NCBI GenBank assembly: GCA_964505415.1
Contig: CAZDHW010000009.1
Span: 1 to 64,000, forward strand
Direction of reading: 5' to 3'
DNA length: 64,000 nucleotides
DNA from: DTDR01 sp964505415
GTDB taxonomy: Bacteria > Hydrothermota > Tepidihabitantia > Tepidihabitantales > DTDR01
This document shows, piece after piece, positions 1-7,934 of the stretch. The position numbers were made by a program, and so were the translations under genes. The notes under the pieces were generated by a model. It made no database searches. It was not told the DNA's origin and worked only from the letters and a program-made list of their open reading frames with translations. Every line of letters starts with the position of its first letter. Position 1 is the first letter of the stretch.

Positions 1-187
1 GTCACAATCTGCCAAAGAGGAATTTAAAATTTTAATTTAACAGAAAAATAAAAATTGCTCTTTGAAAATTTGGTTGTATTTGAGACGGAGGGTTTGACGC
101 AAAAAATTAAATAAGTTATTGATTTTCCTAAACTAAATTATCTTGGTCTTGATTAAAAACATTATTAGGAAATACCTTAAATAAAAA

Positions 188-266
188 CTGGGCGGAACCA
201 AAAACCTCCTTTTTCAATTCTGTCCGTTATATCGGGTAATGCCTCCTTTTCATAGGTTCCGCCCAG
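188..266. ncRNA. Structured RNA or large-loop terminator candidate with 12-bp stem and two CCUCC motifs
   Basis: Twelve bases at 188-199 (CTGGGCGGAACC) are perfectly complementary to 255-266, enclosing 55 bases. Read on plus, the loop holds CCTCC at 205-209 and again at 242-246. The first sits in a mini-hairpin (AAAAA CCTCC TTTTT, 200-214). A TCCG/CGGG helix (223-226 with 233-236) lies between them. CCUCCUUU resembles the 16S anti-Shine-Dalgarno tail. Read on minus, the same bases give GGAGG loops, and the stem is followed at once by a T tract (187-179), which would suit the 3' end of the pbp-nth transcript. A weak plus promoter (TTGATT 149-154, TACCTT 173-178) would start transcription just before the stem. 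The structure is certain as sequence; which strand is transcribed, and its role, are inferred. Confidence 0.5.
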
Positions 267-299
267 AAAAATATTTTTTTAAATTCATAATAAATTTTG

Positions 300-332
300 G
301 GGTAAGATAAAATAAATTTTTTCGTTATATAT
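300..332 (+). promoter_or_regulatory. 33-bp intergenic element, copy 1 (GGGTAAG ... TTCGTTATATAT)
   Basis: GGGTAAGATAAAA (300-312), eight variable bases and TTCGTTATATAT (321-332) recur with identical spacing at 51142-51174, the only other place I see them. In both copies an ATG follows within 1 to 3 bases. There is no TTGACA box. GGTAAG and CGTTAT are 17 bases apart, as in a promoter for an alternative (perhaps ECF) sigma factor. The function is inferred; the repeat is seen directly. Confidence 0.4.
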
Positions 333-335
333 TAT

Positions 336-491
336 ATGATGATAAGAAGAACTATCTATATTAAAGGATTGGTTAAAATAATAGGAAAATTAAAAAATTG
401 GTTTAAAAGATTATTGAAAAATAAAGATAGAAATAGCCTGTCCCCAGGAGAGTTACCTCTACTGTATGGTAGGAAGATGGTTTGGGCTTAA
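336..491 (+). CDS. Possible 51-residue basic small protein
   Basis: This short frame starts at an ATG pair (336, 339) immediately after the 33-bp element and stops at TAA 489-491. The product would be rich in Lys and Arg with a possible amphipathic helix in its first 30 residues, then a Ser-Pro-Gly turn and an aromatic tail. No Shine-Dalgarno is seen. If the CGTTAT of the element is a -10 box, the message would be leaderless, as for several other genes here. No family is recognised, and the frame may be non-coding. Confidence 0.25.
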   Translation: MMIRRTIYIKGLVKIIGKLKNWFKRLLKNKDRNSLSPGELPLLYGRKMVWA

Positions 492-499
492 ATAATAAT

Positions 500-1159
500 T
501 TAAAAAAATATCTCTTTTAAGGGACATTTTTCACAAAGGGGCTTTTTTAAACAATAGGTCTTTGCCAATCTTACTAATAACGCATGGTATTCATTGTAAA
601 TGCTAATATCCTTTGGTAAATTATTGGTAAAAAATGCCTGCCATTCATCATAAGATTTATTCTTTTCAAATAGTTTGTGTCTTAAAAATATCCTTTTGGT
701 ATAATTGTCAATAACAAAAAAGGGTTTTTCTAAGGCGTATAATAAAATAGAATCAGCAGTCTCCTTACCAATCCCTTTTACCTTTAATAATTTTTCTCGC
801 AAAATCCTATCATCTTCTTTTCTCATCTTTTCGGTATCACCATTATATTCTTTTAAGAAGAATTTTAAAAATTCTTTTAATCGCTTTGCCTTAATGTTAT
901 AAAAACCACTCGGCCTAATAATCTTTGCCAATTTTTTTAATGGCAATTGGTAAATCAATCTTGGTTCTAAATCGGTCTTTTCTTTTAGATTTTTTATCGC
1001 CTTCTCCACATTCTGCCAATTGGTATTTTGGGTTAAAATCGCTCCAATCATTATTTCCAATTCATTTTCTCCCGGCCACCAATTTTGGGGACCAAAATGG
1101 GAATATAAGATTTCAAAGATTTTAAAAATGATGTTTTTTACAGTATTCGGTTGGTTCAT
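500..1159 (-). CDS. nth: Endonuclease III family DNA glycosylase
   Basis: This is a 219-residue HhH-GPD base-excision repair glycosylase. The ILTQNTNWQNVEKAI segment near residue 42 is the family's TQ(N/T) helix. The hairpin-helix-hairpin is LLKVKGIGKETADSILLYA (about 124-142), followed by the catalytic Asp in FFVIDNYTKRI (about 150). The C-terminal iron-sulfur loop has C-x5-C-x2-C, but the protein ends in PLKEIFF, where the fourth cysteine of the family would stand. The spacing is closer to the MagIII/endonuclease-III-related branch than to E. coli Nth. The start overlaps the end of the PBP gene by 38 bases, so it is the last gene of the HdrCB-pbp-nth run. The family call is safe; the exact substrate is not. 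Confidence 0.85.
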   Translation of the reverse strand: MNQPNTVKNIIFKIFEILYSHFGPQNWWPGENELEIMIGAILTQNTNWQNVEKAIKNLKEKTDLEPRLIYQLPLKKLAKIIRPSGFYNIKAKRLKEFLKFFLKEYNGDTEKMRKEDDRILREKLLKVKGIGKETADSILLYALEKPFFVIDNYTKRIFLRHKLFEKNKSYDEWQAFFTNNLPKDISIYNEYHALLVRLAKTYCLKKPLCEKCPLKEIFF

Positions 1160-3155
1160 TTCCTTTTATAAAATATTCTTCTCTTATTTCCGGACAAGCA
1201 GGAGTGGCTAAATAGCCAGTCTCTTCGCAGATTTTTAAAGAAACGATTGAGTCGGGAATAGGAAAATCATCGGAAGGATAAAGATAAGCGATATTTTTCA
1301 TAAATTCTCCCCAAATGGGAGCACAAACAACTCCGCCAGTAGCGCCTTCAAAGATTTTTTTCTTTTTGTCAAAGCCAACCCAAATACCACAGGTTAAATA
1401 AGGGGTATAACCAATAAACCAGGCATCAGTAAAATTATCGGTTGTACCAGTCTTACCGGCACCAACACCATAATAACCATATCTTCTGATTAAATAACCA
1501 GTACCTTCATCCAAAACACTTTTTAACATTGAAGTGACAATAAAAGCCGTTTGGGAAGAAAGCACCTGTTCACTTACCGGATAATTTTCTTTTAAAACAA
1601 TACCGTCACTATCAACAATCTTCGTTATTAAAAGGGGAACAATCTTTTTACCCAAATTGGCTAAAGTAGCAAAGCTTCTTACCATTTCTAAAAGGGAAAC
1701 TTCGGAAGAGCCTAAGGCTAAAGAATAGTAAGGTCGCAAGCGGCTATTTATTCCCATTAAATAAGCATATTGACAAACTTTTTGGGGAGTTAGTTTTTCA
1801 ATTAATCTTACAGCACAAACATTTCTTGATAATGCCAAAGCCTTTCTTAAAGTTATCGGGCCAATATAGCGATAATCATAATTTTTTGGTTCGTAAGGCT
1901 CTTGGACACCAGCAATTTCAATACTGATAGGACTATCTTCAATAATGTCTGATGGTTTATAGCCATTATCAATAGCCGTCGTATAGACAAAGACTTTAAA
2001 GGCACTGCCCGGCTGTCTTTTTGTCTGGACTGCCCGATTTAACTGTGAATGACGAAATTCCCGACCACCAATTAGGGCCTTAATAAATCCAGTTTTATTT
2101 TCAATACAGACTAAAGCTCCTTGCAAATAATTAGGTGGCGGTGCTCCACCTTTTTTTTCTTTATAAAGCTCATCATATTCTCTTTTTTTGGGTTTTAAAT
2201 TATAATTTTCCTCAATACCCCTTAAATTTTTTTCTAAGGCAATACTCGCTTCCCTTTGAATATCCAAATCAATTGTCGTATAGATTGTTAAACCTTTTTT
2301 ATAAAGAAAATCAGTACCCCAAAGGTCTTCCACATACTGCCTTACCATTTCTAAAACATAACCGGCTTCTTGTAAATTTCTTTCCAAAGGCCAAAGATTT
2401 ATCTTTTCTTTTAACGCCTTTTCGTATTCTTCTTCACTAATTTTTTTATTCTTATAAAGCATCTTTAAAAAGAAATCCCTTCTTTTTAAAACCAAATCAA
2501 AATTTTTATAAGGTGAATAATAGCCTGGTGATTTGATAATGCTGATTAAAAAAGAGGCTTCACTTAAAGTTAAATCTTTAACATTTTTTTTAAAAAATCC
2601 TTGGGCAGCAGTTTCAATGCCGTAGAGACCGTAACCAAAATAAACTTGATTTAAATATCTCTCTAAAATCTCTTCTTTGGTATAACTTCTTTCCAATTTT
2701 ATTGCTAAAACCATTTCCTTTAATTTTCTAATTATATCTTTTTTATAGGTCAAAAACATATTCCTGGCCAATTGTTGGGTAATTGTGGAAGCGCCCTGAC
2801 GGATACTTAAATTTTTTAAATTGTAAAAAAAGGCACCAATCATTCTGATAACATCAATTCCGCAATGGGAATAAAACCTTTTGTCTTCAACGAGAATTAA
2901 GGCATCAAGTAGATATTTGGGGATTTCCGCTAATTTTACTATTTTTCTTTTCTGCTCAAAAAATTCACCAATCAACCGCCCCTTACAATCTAAAACCCGA
3001 CTGGCTATCGGTGGTGTGTAAGATTGGATTTCTTCTAAAGTGGGCAGATTGAAACTTAAAAGGTAATAAGTTAAGGGAAAAGCAAAAAAGAAAAAGCTAA
3101 AAGAGACCAAAAAGGGAATAAGAAAGATTTTTAATCTTTTTCTTTTCCTTTTCAT
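1122..3155 (-). CDS. Penicillin-binding protein 1A, bifunctional transglycosylase/transpeptidase
   Basis: This 677-residue class A PBP polymerises lipid II and cross-links peptidoglycan at the outer face of the inner membrane. A basic N-terminus and one membrane anchor (about 10-33) come first. The GT51 domain has EDKRFYSHCGID (about 91) and RQGASTITQQLARN. The transpeptidase domain shows SAFK (Ser about 381), LSRN and KTGTT (about 566). All catalytic motifs are intact. It starts 6 bases after the stop of the HdrCB-like gene and overlaps nth, so it is transcribed in the middle of that run. Confidence 0.95.
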   Translation of the reverse strand: MKRKRKRLKIFLIPFLVSFSFFFFAFPLTYYLLSFNLPTLEEIQSYTPPIASRVLDCKGRLIGEFFEQKRKIVKLAEIPKYLLDALILVEDKRFYSHCGIDVIRMIGAFFYNLKNLSIRQGASTITQQLARNMFLTYKKDIIRKLKEMVLAIKLERSYTKEEILERYLNQVYFGYGLYGIETAAQGFFKKNVKDLTLSEASFLISIIKSPGYYSPYKNFDLVLKRRDFFLKMLYKNKKISEEEYEKALKEKINLWPLERNLQEAGYVLEMVRQYVEDLWGTDFLYKKGLTIYTTIDLDIQREASIALEKNLRGIEENYNLKPKKREYDELYKEKKGGAPPPNYLQGALVCIENKTGFIKALIGGREFRHSQLNRAVQTKRQPGSAFKVFVYTTAIDNGYKPSDIIEDSPISIEIAGVQEPYEPKNYDYRYIGPITLRKALALSRNVCAVRLIEKLTPQKVCQYAYLMGINSRLRPYYSLALGSSEVSLLEMVRSFATLANLGKKIVPLLITKIVDSDGIVLKENYPVSEQVLSSQTAFIVTSMLKSVLDEGTGYLIRRYGYYGVGAGKTGTTDNFTDAWFIGYTPYLTCGIWVGFDKKKKIFEGATGGVVCAPIWGEFMKNIAYLYPSDDFPIPDSIVSLKICEETGYLATPACPEIREEYFIKGNEPTEYCKKHHF

Positions 3156-3161
3156 TAACTT

Positions 3162-4244
3162 TTAAAAAGAGAGTAATTCTAAAATGTCAAAAACTTTGAT
3201 TTTTTCTTCCAATCCTAAGACTTTTATGCTATCCTCAATTGTTAAAAGACAGAAGGGGCAACTTACCGCAATAATTTCCGCTTCTTTTAAAATTGCCTCT
3301 TTTACCCTTTTTTCTGCCAATCTTTCTTTTCCATCTTTTTCAATCCATAATCTTCCTCCGCCCCCTTCACAACATAAGGAATTCTCTCTATTTTGGTCAA
3401 ATTCTATTAAATTATCAGTAAGAATATTTAAAATCGCTCTTGGTTCATCAAAAATCTTATTCTGTTTTCCTAAATAACAAGGGTCATGGTAGATTATTTT
3501 TTTCTTATCCTTTTTCAATAATTTTGTTAATTCTTCTTTAATCTCTTTTAAAAATTGGGTGTAATGATAGACCATAGTATCTAATTGGTAATCTTTCTTT
3601 AAGGTGTTATAACAATGGGGCGAAAGGGTAATTATTCTTTTCTTTTTAATTTTATTAATAATCTCTTCATTTTTTGCTTTCAATTCTAAAAATAGCCCCT
3701 CTTCACCCACCCTTTTTATCTCATTACCGCAACAACTTTCATCATTACCAATAATCCCAAAATCAATATTAAGTTTTTTTAAGATATTAAAAAAATTTTT
3801 TAAAAGATTAAGAAATCGGGTATCATAATGGATAGTACAACAGATAAATATTAAATTTTCAACTTCTTCACCCGGCCTCACTACTTTAACATTTAATTCT
3901 TTATTCCAATCAATTCTTTTTTCCCTTCGTTTTTGCCAAGGATTACCAAAAAGATAAGTACTTTCTAAAGCCTTAATAAGGGACTCTTTAAGCCTTCCTT
4001 TTTCTACTGCTTCCTTTCTTAATTCCAAAACTAAATCCATTGGTTGACAATCTTTGGGACAACGCAAAGAACAGGTAGCACAGGTAGTACATTCCCAAAT
4101 TGCCTCGCTATCTTTTTCCGAAAGGGATTTTAAGCCTAACTGGTAAAGATAGATTAATCTTCTGATATTCAAATTACCGAAAATAACTGGACAACCACTG
4201 GCACAGCGAGCACATTGAATGCAAGTATAAATATTTACTGCCAT
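3162..4244 (-). CDS. HdrC/HdrB-like iron-sulfur oxidoreductase (CCG domains)
   Basis: This 360-residue protein joins an HdrC-like part with two 4Fe-4S motifs (CIQCARCASGCP near residue 8; CTTCATCSLRCP near residue 52) to an HdrB-like part with two CCG cysteine-rich domains (CC...ESCCG...SPHC about 133-210; DPCYLG...LCCEGGGG...SCPFC about 260-335). Such proteins carry electrons in heterodisulfide reductase, glycolate oxidase or lactate utilisation complexes. No flavin HdrA or FAD subunit lies nearby, so the partner and substrate are unknown. It is the first gene of a minus-strand run, with its own promoter at 4269-4296. Confidence 0.85.
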   Translation of the reverse strand: MAVNIYTCIQCARCASGCPVIFGNLNIRRLIYLYQLGLKSLSEKDSEAIWECTTCATCSLRCPKDCQPMDLVLELRKEAVEKGRLKESLIKALESTYLFGNPWQKRREKRIDWNKELNVKVVRPGEEVENLIFICCTIHYDTRFLNLLKNFFNILKKLNIDFGIIGNDESCCGNEIKRVGEEGLFLELKAKNEEIINKIKKKRIITLSPHCYNTLKKDYQLDTMVYHYTQFLKEIKEELTKLLKKDKKKIIYHDPCYLGKQNKIFDEPRAILNILTDNLIEFDQNRENSLCCEGGGGRLWIEKDGKERLAEKRVKEAILKEAEIIAVSCPFCLLTIEDSIKVLGLEEKIKVFDILELLSF

Positions 4245-4268
4245 CTTTTAAATTATTTATTTTAATAA

Positions 4269-4296
4269 ATTATATCTTAAATTGACTTTTTATCAA
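4269..4296 (-). promoter_or_regulatory. Sigma-70-type promoter of the HdrCB-like gene
   Basis: Read on minus, TTGATA (4296-4291), a 16-base spacer and TATAAT (4274-4269) give a near-consensus promoter with a predicted start about 18 bases before the ATG at 4244. It faces the plus-strand promoter at 4282-4310 and physically overlaps it. Confidence 0.7.
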
Positions 4297-4310
4297 GAAT
4301 TTTTTATTAT
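4282..4310 (+). promoter_or_regulatory. Sigma-70-type promoter of amrS, leaderless geometry
   Basis: TTGACT (4282-4287), 17 bases and TATTAT (4305-4310) precede the ATG at 4316 by 5 bases. Transcription would begin at or near the start codon. It interlocks with the divergent minus promoter, so the two should exclude each other. Confidence 0.65.
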
Positions 4311-4315
4311 TAATA

Positions 4316-5377
4316 ATGTTAAGTTATTTAATTTTAATAGGTTTTCTGATGGAGAAAAGTAATCTTTATTTACGAGAGGCAATGTTTTATAAAAAACTTG
4401 ATAATAAAAAAGTTGTCTGTGAATTATGTCCAAGAAATTGTATTATTGATGTTAATAAAAGGGGGTTTTGTCGAAATAGAGAAAATAGAAATGGTAAACT
4501 TTATTCAATTGTCTATGGCAAACCTTGTTCAATCGGTGAAGAGCCAATTGAGAAGGCACCTTTCTTTCACTTTCTCCCTGGTTCTTTAAGACTAACCTTA
4601 GCAACTGTTTCTTGTAACCAAAGATGTAAATATTGTCAAAACTGGCAAATCTCCCAGGCGAAATTGGAAGATGTTCCTTATTATGAGTTTTCACCCGAAG
4701 AGATAGTGAAAATGGCAAAGAAAAGGAATTTAAAAATTATCTGTTTCACTTATACTGAACCGATTGTCTTTTATGAATATATGTATGATATTGCTAAATT
4801 AGCAAAAAAAGAAGGGATAAAAACCTGTGTGGTTACTGGTGGTTATATTAATCCGGCACCTTTGGAATCCCTTTGTAAAGTGGTTGATGCGATAAAGGTT
4901 GATTTGAAAGGTTTTAATGAAGATTTTTACCAAAAGGTTTGTGGCTCCTCTTTAGAACCAGTATTAAATGCCTTAAAGATTATTAAAAAGAATGGTGTCT
5001 GGTTAGAGATTGTGAATTTGGTTGTGCCGACATTAAATGATAAGGAAGAAGAGATAAGAAAAATGTGTCAATGGATTAAAGAAAATCTTGGTGACGAAGT
5101 ACCTTTACATTTTACCCGCTTTTTCCCTAATTACCAATTGACTTCTTTACCACCAACACCAATCTCTACTTTGGAGAAGGCCTATAAGATTGCTAAAGAG
5201 GTGGGTTTAAAATATGTTTATATTGGTAATGTTCCTGGCCATCCTTATGAAAATACCTATTGTCCTTATTGTGAAAAATTATTAATAAAAAGGATGGGCT
5301 TTTCGGTTTTAGAAAATAATATTGTTAATGGTAAGTGTAAATTTTGTAAAAGAACGATTCCCGGTGTTTTTAAATGA
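4316..5377 (+). CDS. amrS: AmmeMemoRadiSam system radical SAM enzyme, copy 1
   Basis: This 353-residue radical SAM protein belongs to the PflA-like AmrS family, whose genes usually accompany AMMECR1 and Memo; neither partner is in the window. Three cysteine sites are seen: a CELCPRNC motif (about 42), the radical SAM SCNQRCKYC (CX3CX2C, about 99), and a C-terminal zinc-ribbon-like CPYC...CKFC. It is paralogous to the gene at 16030-17049. The promoter's leaderless geometry favours ATG 4316; aligning the paralogue would favour ATG 4349 with a shorter N-terminus. Its stop overlaps the next start by four bases (ATGA). The reaction catalysed is unknown. Confidence 0.88.
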   Translation: MLSYLILIGFLMEKSNLYLREAMFYKKLDNKKVVCELCPRNCIIDVNKRGFCRNRENRNGKLYSIVYGKPCSIGEEPIEKAPFFHFLPGSLRLTLATVSCNQRCKYCQNWQISQAKLEDVPYYEFSPEEIVKMAKKRNLKIICFTYTEPIVFYEYMYDIAKLAKKEGIKTCVVTGGYINPAPLESLCKVVDAIKVDLKGFNEDFYQKVCGSSLEPVLNALKIIKKNGVWLEIVNLVVPTLNDKEEEIRKMCQWIKENLGDEVPLHFTRFFPNYQLTSLPPTPISTLEKAYKIAKEVGLKYVYIGNVPGHPYENTYCPYCEKLLIKRMGFSVLENNIVNGKCKFCKRTIPGVFK

Positions 5378-6426
5378 GTAAAAGTATTGTCTATTTTATT
5401 CCTTATAAAGAGAAAGAAGGAAATTTAGAAGATTTGAAAAAGAAGATTGAAAAGGTCTTTTCTTTAACTAAGTATTTAGACAATTTAAATTATGGAAGGA
5501 GATTGGCGATTAAAATCCATTTTGGGGAAGAGGGTAATAATAATTATTTAAAACCAATTTATCCCAAGATTGTGGCTTCTTTTATTGCCCAAAGGAGTGT
5601 CCAACCTTACTTGGTAGAAACCGCTACTTTGTATCGGAGCAAAAGAAATAATAAGAAAAGTCACATTGAATTGGCAAAAGAACACGGTTTTACCCTTTTT
5701 AACACCCTTTGCCCAATAGAAATTCTTGACGGTAATGCGGGAGAAGCCTATTTTGAAGTTCCCTTAAATTCCTTTCATACCAAGAAAGCAAAATTGGGTA
5801 AAAAATTACGTCCCTATCTCTATTTAATAAATCTTGCCCATTTTAAAGGACATTTGGCAACCGGTTTTGGTGGTGTTTTGAAAAATTTGGGAATGGGTTT
5901 AGCTTCTAAGGGAGGCAAATTGGATATGCATTCGGCTTCTCATCCTTATGTGAATGAAAATAAATGTATCGGTTGTGGTCTCTGTGTTGATTATTGCCCC
6001 GAAGGAGCAATTAAGATTCATCATTTACAAGCAAAAATCGGTCCCCTCTGTATTGGTTGTGGCGGTTGTTTAGCAATCTGTCCTAATCAGGCAATAGAAT
6101 TTCGTTGGGACCAAAGCCCAGAAATTCTTGCCAAAAAAGTCTTTGAATATGCCAAAGCTACCCTCATTGGTCGTTATGCCCTCCATTTTAATTTTTTAAT
6201 AAATATCACTCCTAATTGTGACTGCTATCCCAAAACCGAACAACCAATAAGAGAAGATATCGGTATTCTTATCTCTTTTGACCCTTTAGCGTGTGACCAA
6301 GCCGGCTTTGATTTTTTAAAAAAGGAGATAACCAAGCTTTATTCCCATTTAAACTACGATGAACTTTTTGATTTTGGAGAAAAGATTGGTTTAGGGAAAA
6401 GAGATTATGAGTTGTGTGAGATTTGA
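5374..6426 (+). CDS. DUF362 domain protein with 2[4Fe-4S] ferredoxin motifs
   Basis: This 350-residue cytoplasmic protein has a DUF362 region split around a dicluster ferredoxin insert. The cluster motifs are CIGCGLCVDYCPEG (about 198) and CIGCGGCLAICPNQ (about 228). The family segments include AIKIHFGEEGN (about 46) and FKGHLATGFGGVLKNLGMG (about 166). The family is common in anaerobes, is thought to be redox-active, and has no firmly assigned reaction. Its overlap with amrS suggests cotranscription and possibly an electron supply for the radical SAM enzyme, which is inference. Confidence 0.85.
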   Translation: MSKSIVYFIPYKEKEGNLEDLKKKIEKVFSLTKYLDNLNYGRRLAIKIHFGEEGNNNYLKPIYPKIVASFIAQRSVQPYLVETATLYRSKRNNKKSHIELAKEHGFTLFNTLCPIEILDGNAGEAYFEVPLNSFHTKKAKLGKKLRPYLYLINLAHFKGHLATGFGGVLKNLGMGLASKGGKLDMHSASHPYVNENKCIGCGLCVDYCPEGAIKIHHLQAKIGPLCIGCGGCLAICPNQAIEFRWDQSPEILAKKVFEYAKATLIGRYALHFNFLINITPNCDCYPKTEQPIREDIGILISFDPLACDQAGFDFLKKEITKLYSHLNYDELFDFGEKIGLGKRDYELCEI

Positions 6427-7138
6427 GGTTGATTTAGATTTTTTTAGCGGTCCTTTAGACCTTTTACTTTATCTTATCCAAAGGGAAGAAATTCCTTTAG
6501 AAAAAATTCCCATTGCTTATATTACTGAAAAATATTTAGCCTTTCTTACCCCTTATTTACAAAAGCCCGATTTGAAAAGTGAAGAGATAAACCGCCTTTC
6601 TGATTATCTCCTTTTAGCAGTTATTTTAATCCGTTATAAAATAAGAGCCCTTTTGAGATTAAAAACCCAAGAAGAAGTTAATATAAATTTAGAAGCGGAA
6701 GAAGTAAGTTATTATAAAATTAAAGAAGAATTTAACTATTATAAAAAAATTGCTGGTCTTTTAAGGGTACTGGAAGAAGAAAAATTTAAATTTTTCCCTC
6801 GGGAAGGAAATGGGATAAAAGAAACCAGCGAAGAACCGCCAACTCTTTTGGAACTATTAAAAAGTTACCAGAAACTTTGGACATCCCTTAACCATCTTCC
6901 GGGGGAAATAACTTGGGTAGAAAAACCAAAAATTAATATTGATGAAAAATTGGCGGAAATCAAAAAGAAGATAAAGGAATTTCGTTTTTTAGATTTCTAC
7001 CAATTGCTAAATGATTTTAATGATCGGGAAGAGATTGTGGTAACTTTTCTTTTATTATTGGAATTAGCCCGTTTGGGCGAAATTAGGCTTATTCAGGAAG
7101 AGGTTTTTGGTAGTTTAATTATTATTGCTTTAAAATGA
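6407..7138 (+). CDS. scpA: Segregation and condensation protein A
   Basis: This 243-residue kleisin closes the SMC ring in chromosome segregation. The N-terminal FSGPLDLLLYLIQREEIPLE is the SMC-binding signature. A mid-protein helical linker is followed by a C-terminal winged-helix (FLLLLELARLGEIRLIQEE). Its length fits the family. The ATG at 6407 lies 20 bases inside the DUF362 gene. A GTG four codons in would give a more typical N-terminus. scpB is not seen nearby. Confidence 0.9.
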   Translation: MSCVRFEVDLDFFSGPLDLLLYLIQREEIPLEKIPIAYITEKYLAFLTPYLQKPDLKSEEINRLSDYLLLAVILIRYKIRALLRLKTQEEVNINLEAEEVSYYKIKEEFNYYKKIAGLLRVLEEEKFKFFPREGNGIKETSEEPPTLLELLKSYQKLWTSLNHLPGEITWVEKPKINIDEKLAEIKKKIKEFRFLDFYQLLNDFNDREEIVVTFLLLLELARLGEIRLIQEEVFGSLIIIALK

Positions 7139-7479
7139 AGATTGAAAAGACCGGCTTTGGTTGGATAGTTATTGATGGTAAAAGATACGAAACTGATGTT
7201 TTAATATTGGCTGATAATACAATTTTAAATCGTTACGAAAATTTTACCGGTAATAATCACGAATTTAGTATTGAAGAAGCTAAAAAATTATTAAACCCGA
7301 AACCCGAAGTAATTGTTGTCGGTACTGGTCAAGGAGGAATCTTAAAGGTGAAAGAAGAGACTATTGATTTTTTAAAAAAAGAAAAAGTGAAATTGATTGC
7401 TTTGCCAACTCCCAAAGCAATTGAGATTTTTAATAAATTAAAAGAAAAGAAAGCTGCCCTTTTCCATTTAACCTGCTGA
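7135..7479 (+). CDS. Mth938-like domain protein (DUF498/NDUFAF3 family)
   Basis: This 114-residue protein has the full Mth938 fold signature: VIVVGTGQGG (about 60-69), LIALPTPKAIEIFNKL and the C-terminal AALFHLTC. The family includes human NDUFAF3; bacterial members have no settled role. It overlaps scpA by four bases, and its TGA shares one base with the next ATG (TGATG). Confidence 0.85.
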   Translation: MKIEKTGFGWIVIDGKRYETDVLILADNTILNRYENFTGNNHEFSIEEAKKLLNPKPEVIVVGTGQGGILKVKEETIDFLKKEKVKLIALPTPKAIEIFNKLKEKKAALFHLTC

Positions 7480-7934
7480 TGAGAATTTATACCCTTGGTA
7501 CCGCTAACCGAACAAAGGAGGAGTTTCTTAAAATTTTGGATAAATACCGAATAAAAATCATTTTTGATGTCCGCCGCTTCCCTACTTCTCATTTTGAACA
7601 TTTTAAAAGAGAGAATTTAATAAAAATATGTGAGGAAAATAAAATTACTTATGCTTATTTAGGAAACGAACTTGGAGGTTTTCGCAAAGGGGGTTATTTA
7701 AAATGGACGGAAACCCAAACTTTTAAAAAGGGGATTGAAATTATTTATAAGCAGGCTTCTTATTTACCCGCAGTGATTCTCTGCCGAGAAAAATATCCCC
7801 TTTACTGCCACCGTCGCTATATTGCTGATAATTTAAGTAAAATGTCGGTAGAAGTAATTCACATTATTTCGGAAGAAAAAACCATTAATCATAAGGAGTT
7901 AAATTATGAAAGACCTCATAAAAGAAATAAATGA
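7479..7934 (+). CDS. DUF488 family protein
   Basis: This 151-residue protein carries family signatures at both ends: IYTLGTANRTKEEFL, FDVRRFPTSHFEHF (about 29) and the cysteine pair LCREKYPLYCHRRYIA (about 100-115). Biochemical function is not established for DUF488. It follows the Mth938-like gene by stop-start coupling and overlaps nadA by 29 bases. Confidence 0.85.
   Translation: MRIYTLGTANRTKEEFLKILDKYRIKIIFDVRRFPTSHFEHFKRENLIKICEENKITYAYLGNELGGFRKGGYLKWTETQTFKKGIEIIYKQASYLPAVILCREKYPLYCHRRYIADNLSKMSVEVIHIISEEKTINHKELNYERPHKRNK

Noticed and set aside
435..490. tRNA-like cloverleaf (AGCC...GGCT enclosing small hairpins)
   Set aside because: It is about 55 bases, the hairpins are 4 bp and compete with each other, and there is no T-loop GGTTCGA or CCA. 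Not a tRNA.
2135..2440. Plus-strand frames inside pbp and other clear genes
   Set aside because: They are antisense shadows of conserved genes with no family motifs or start signals.
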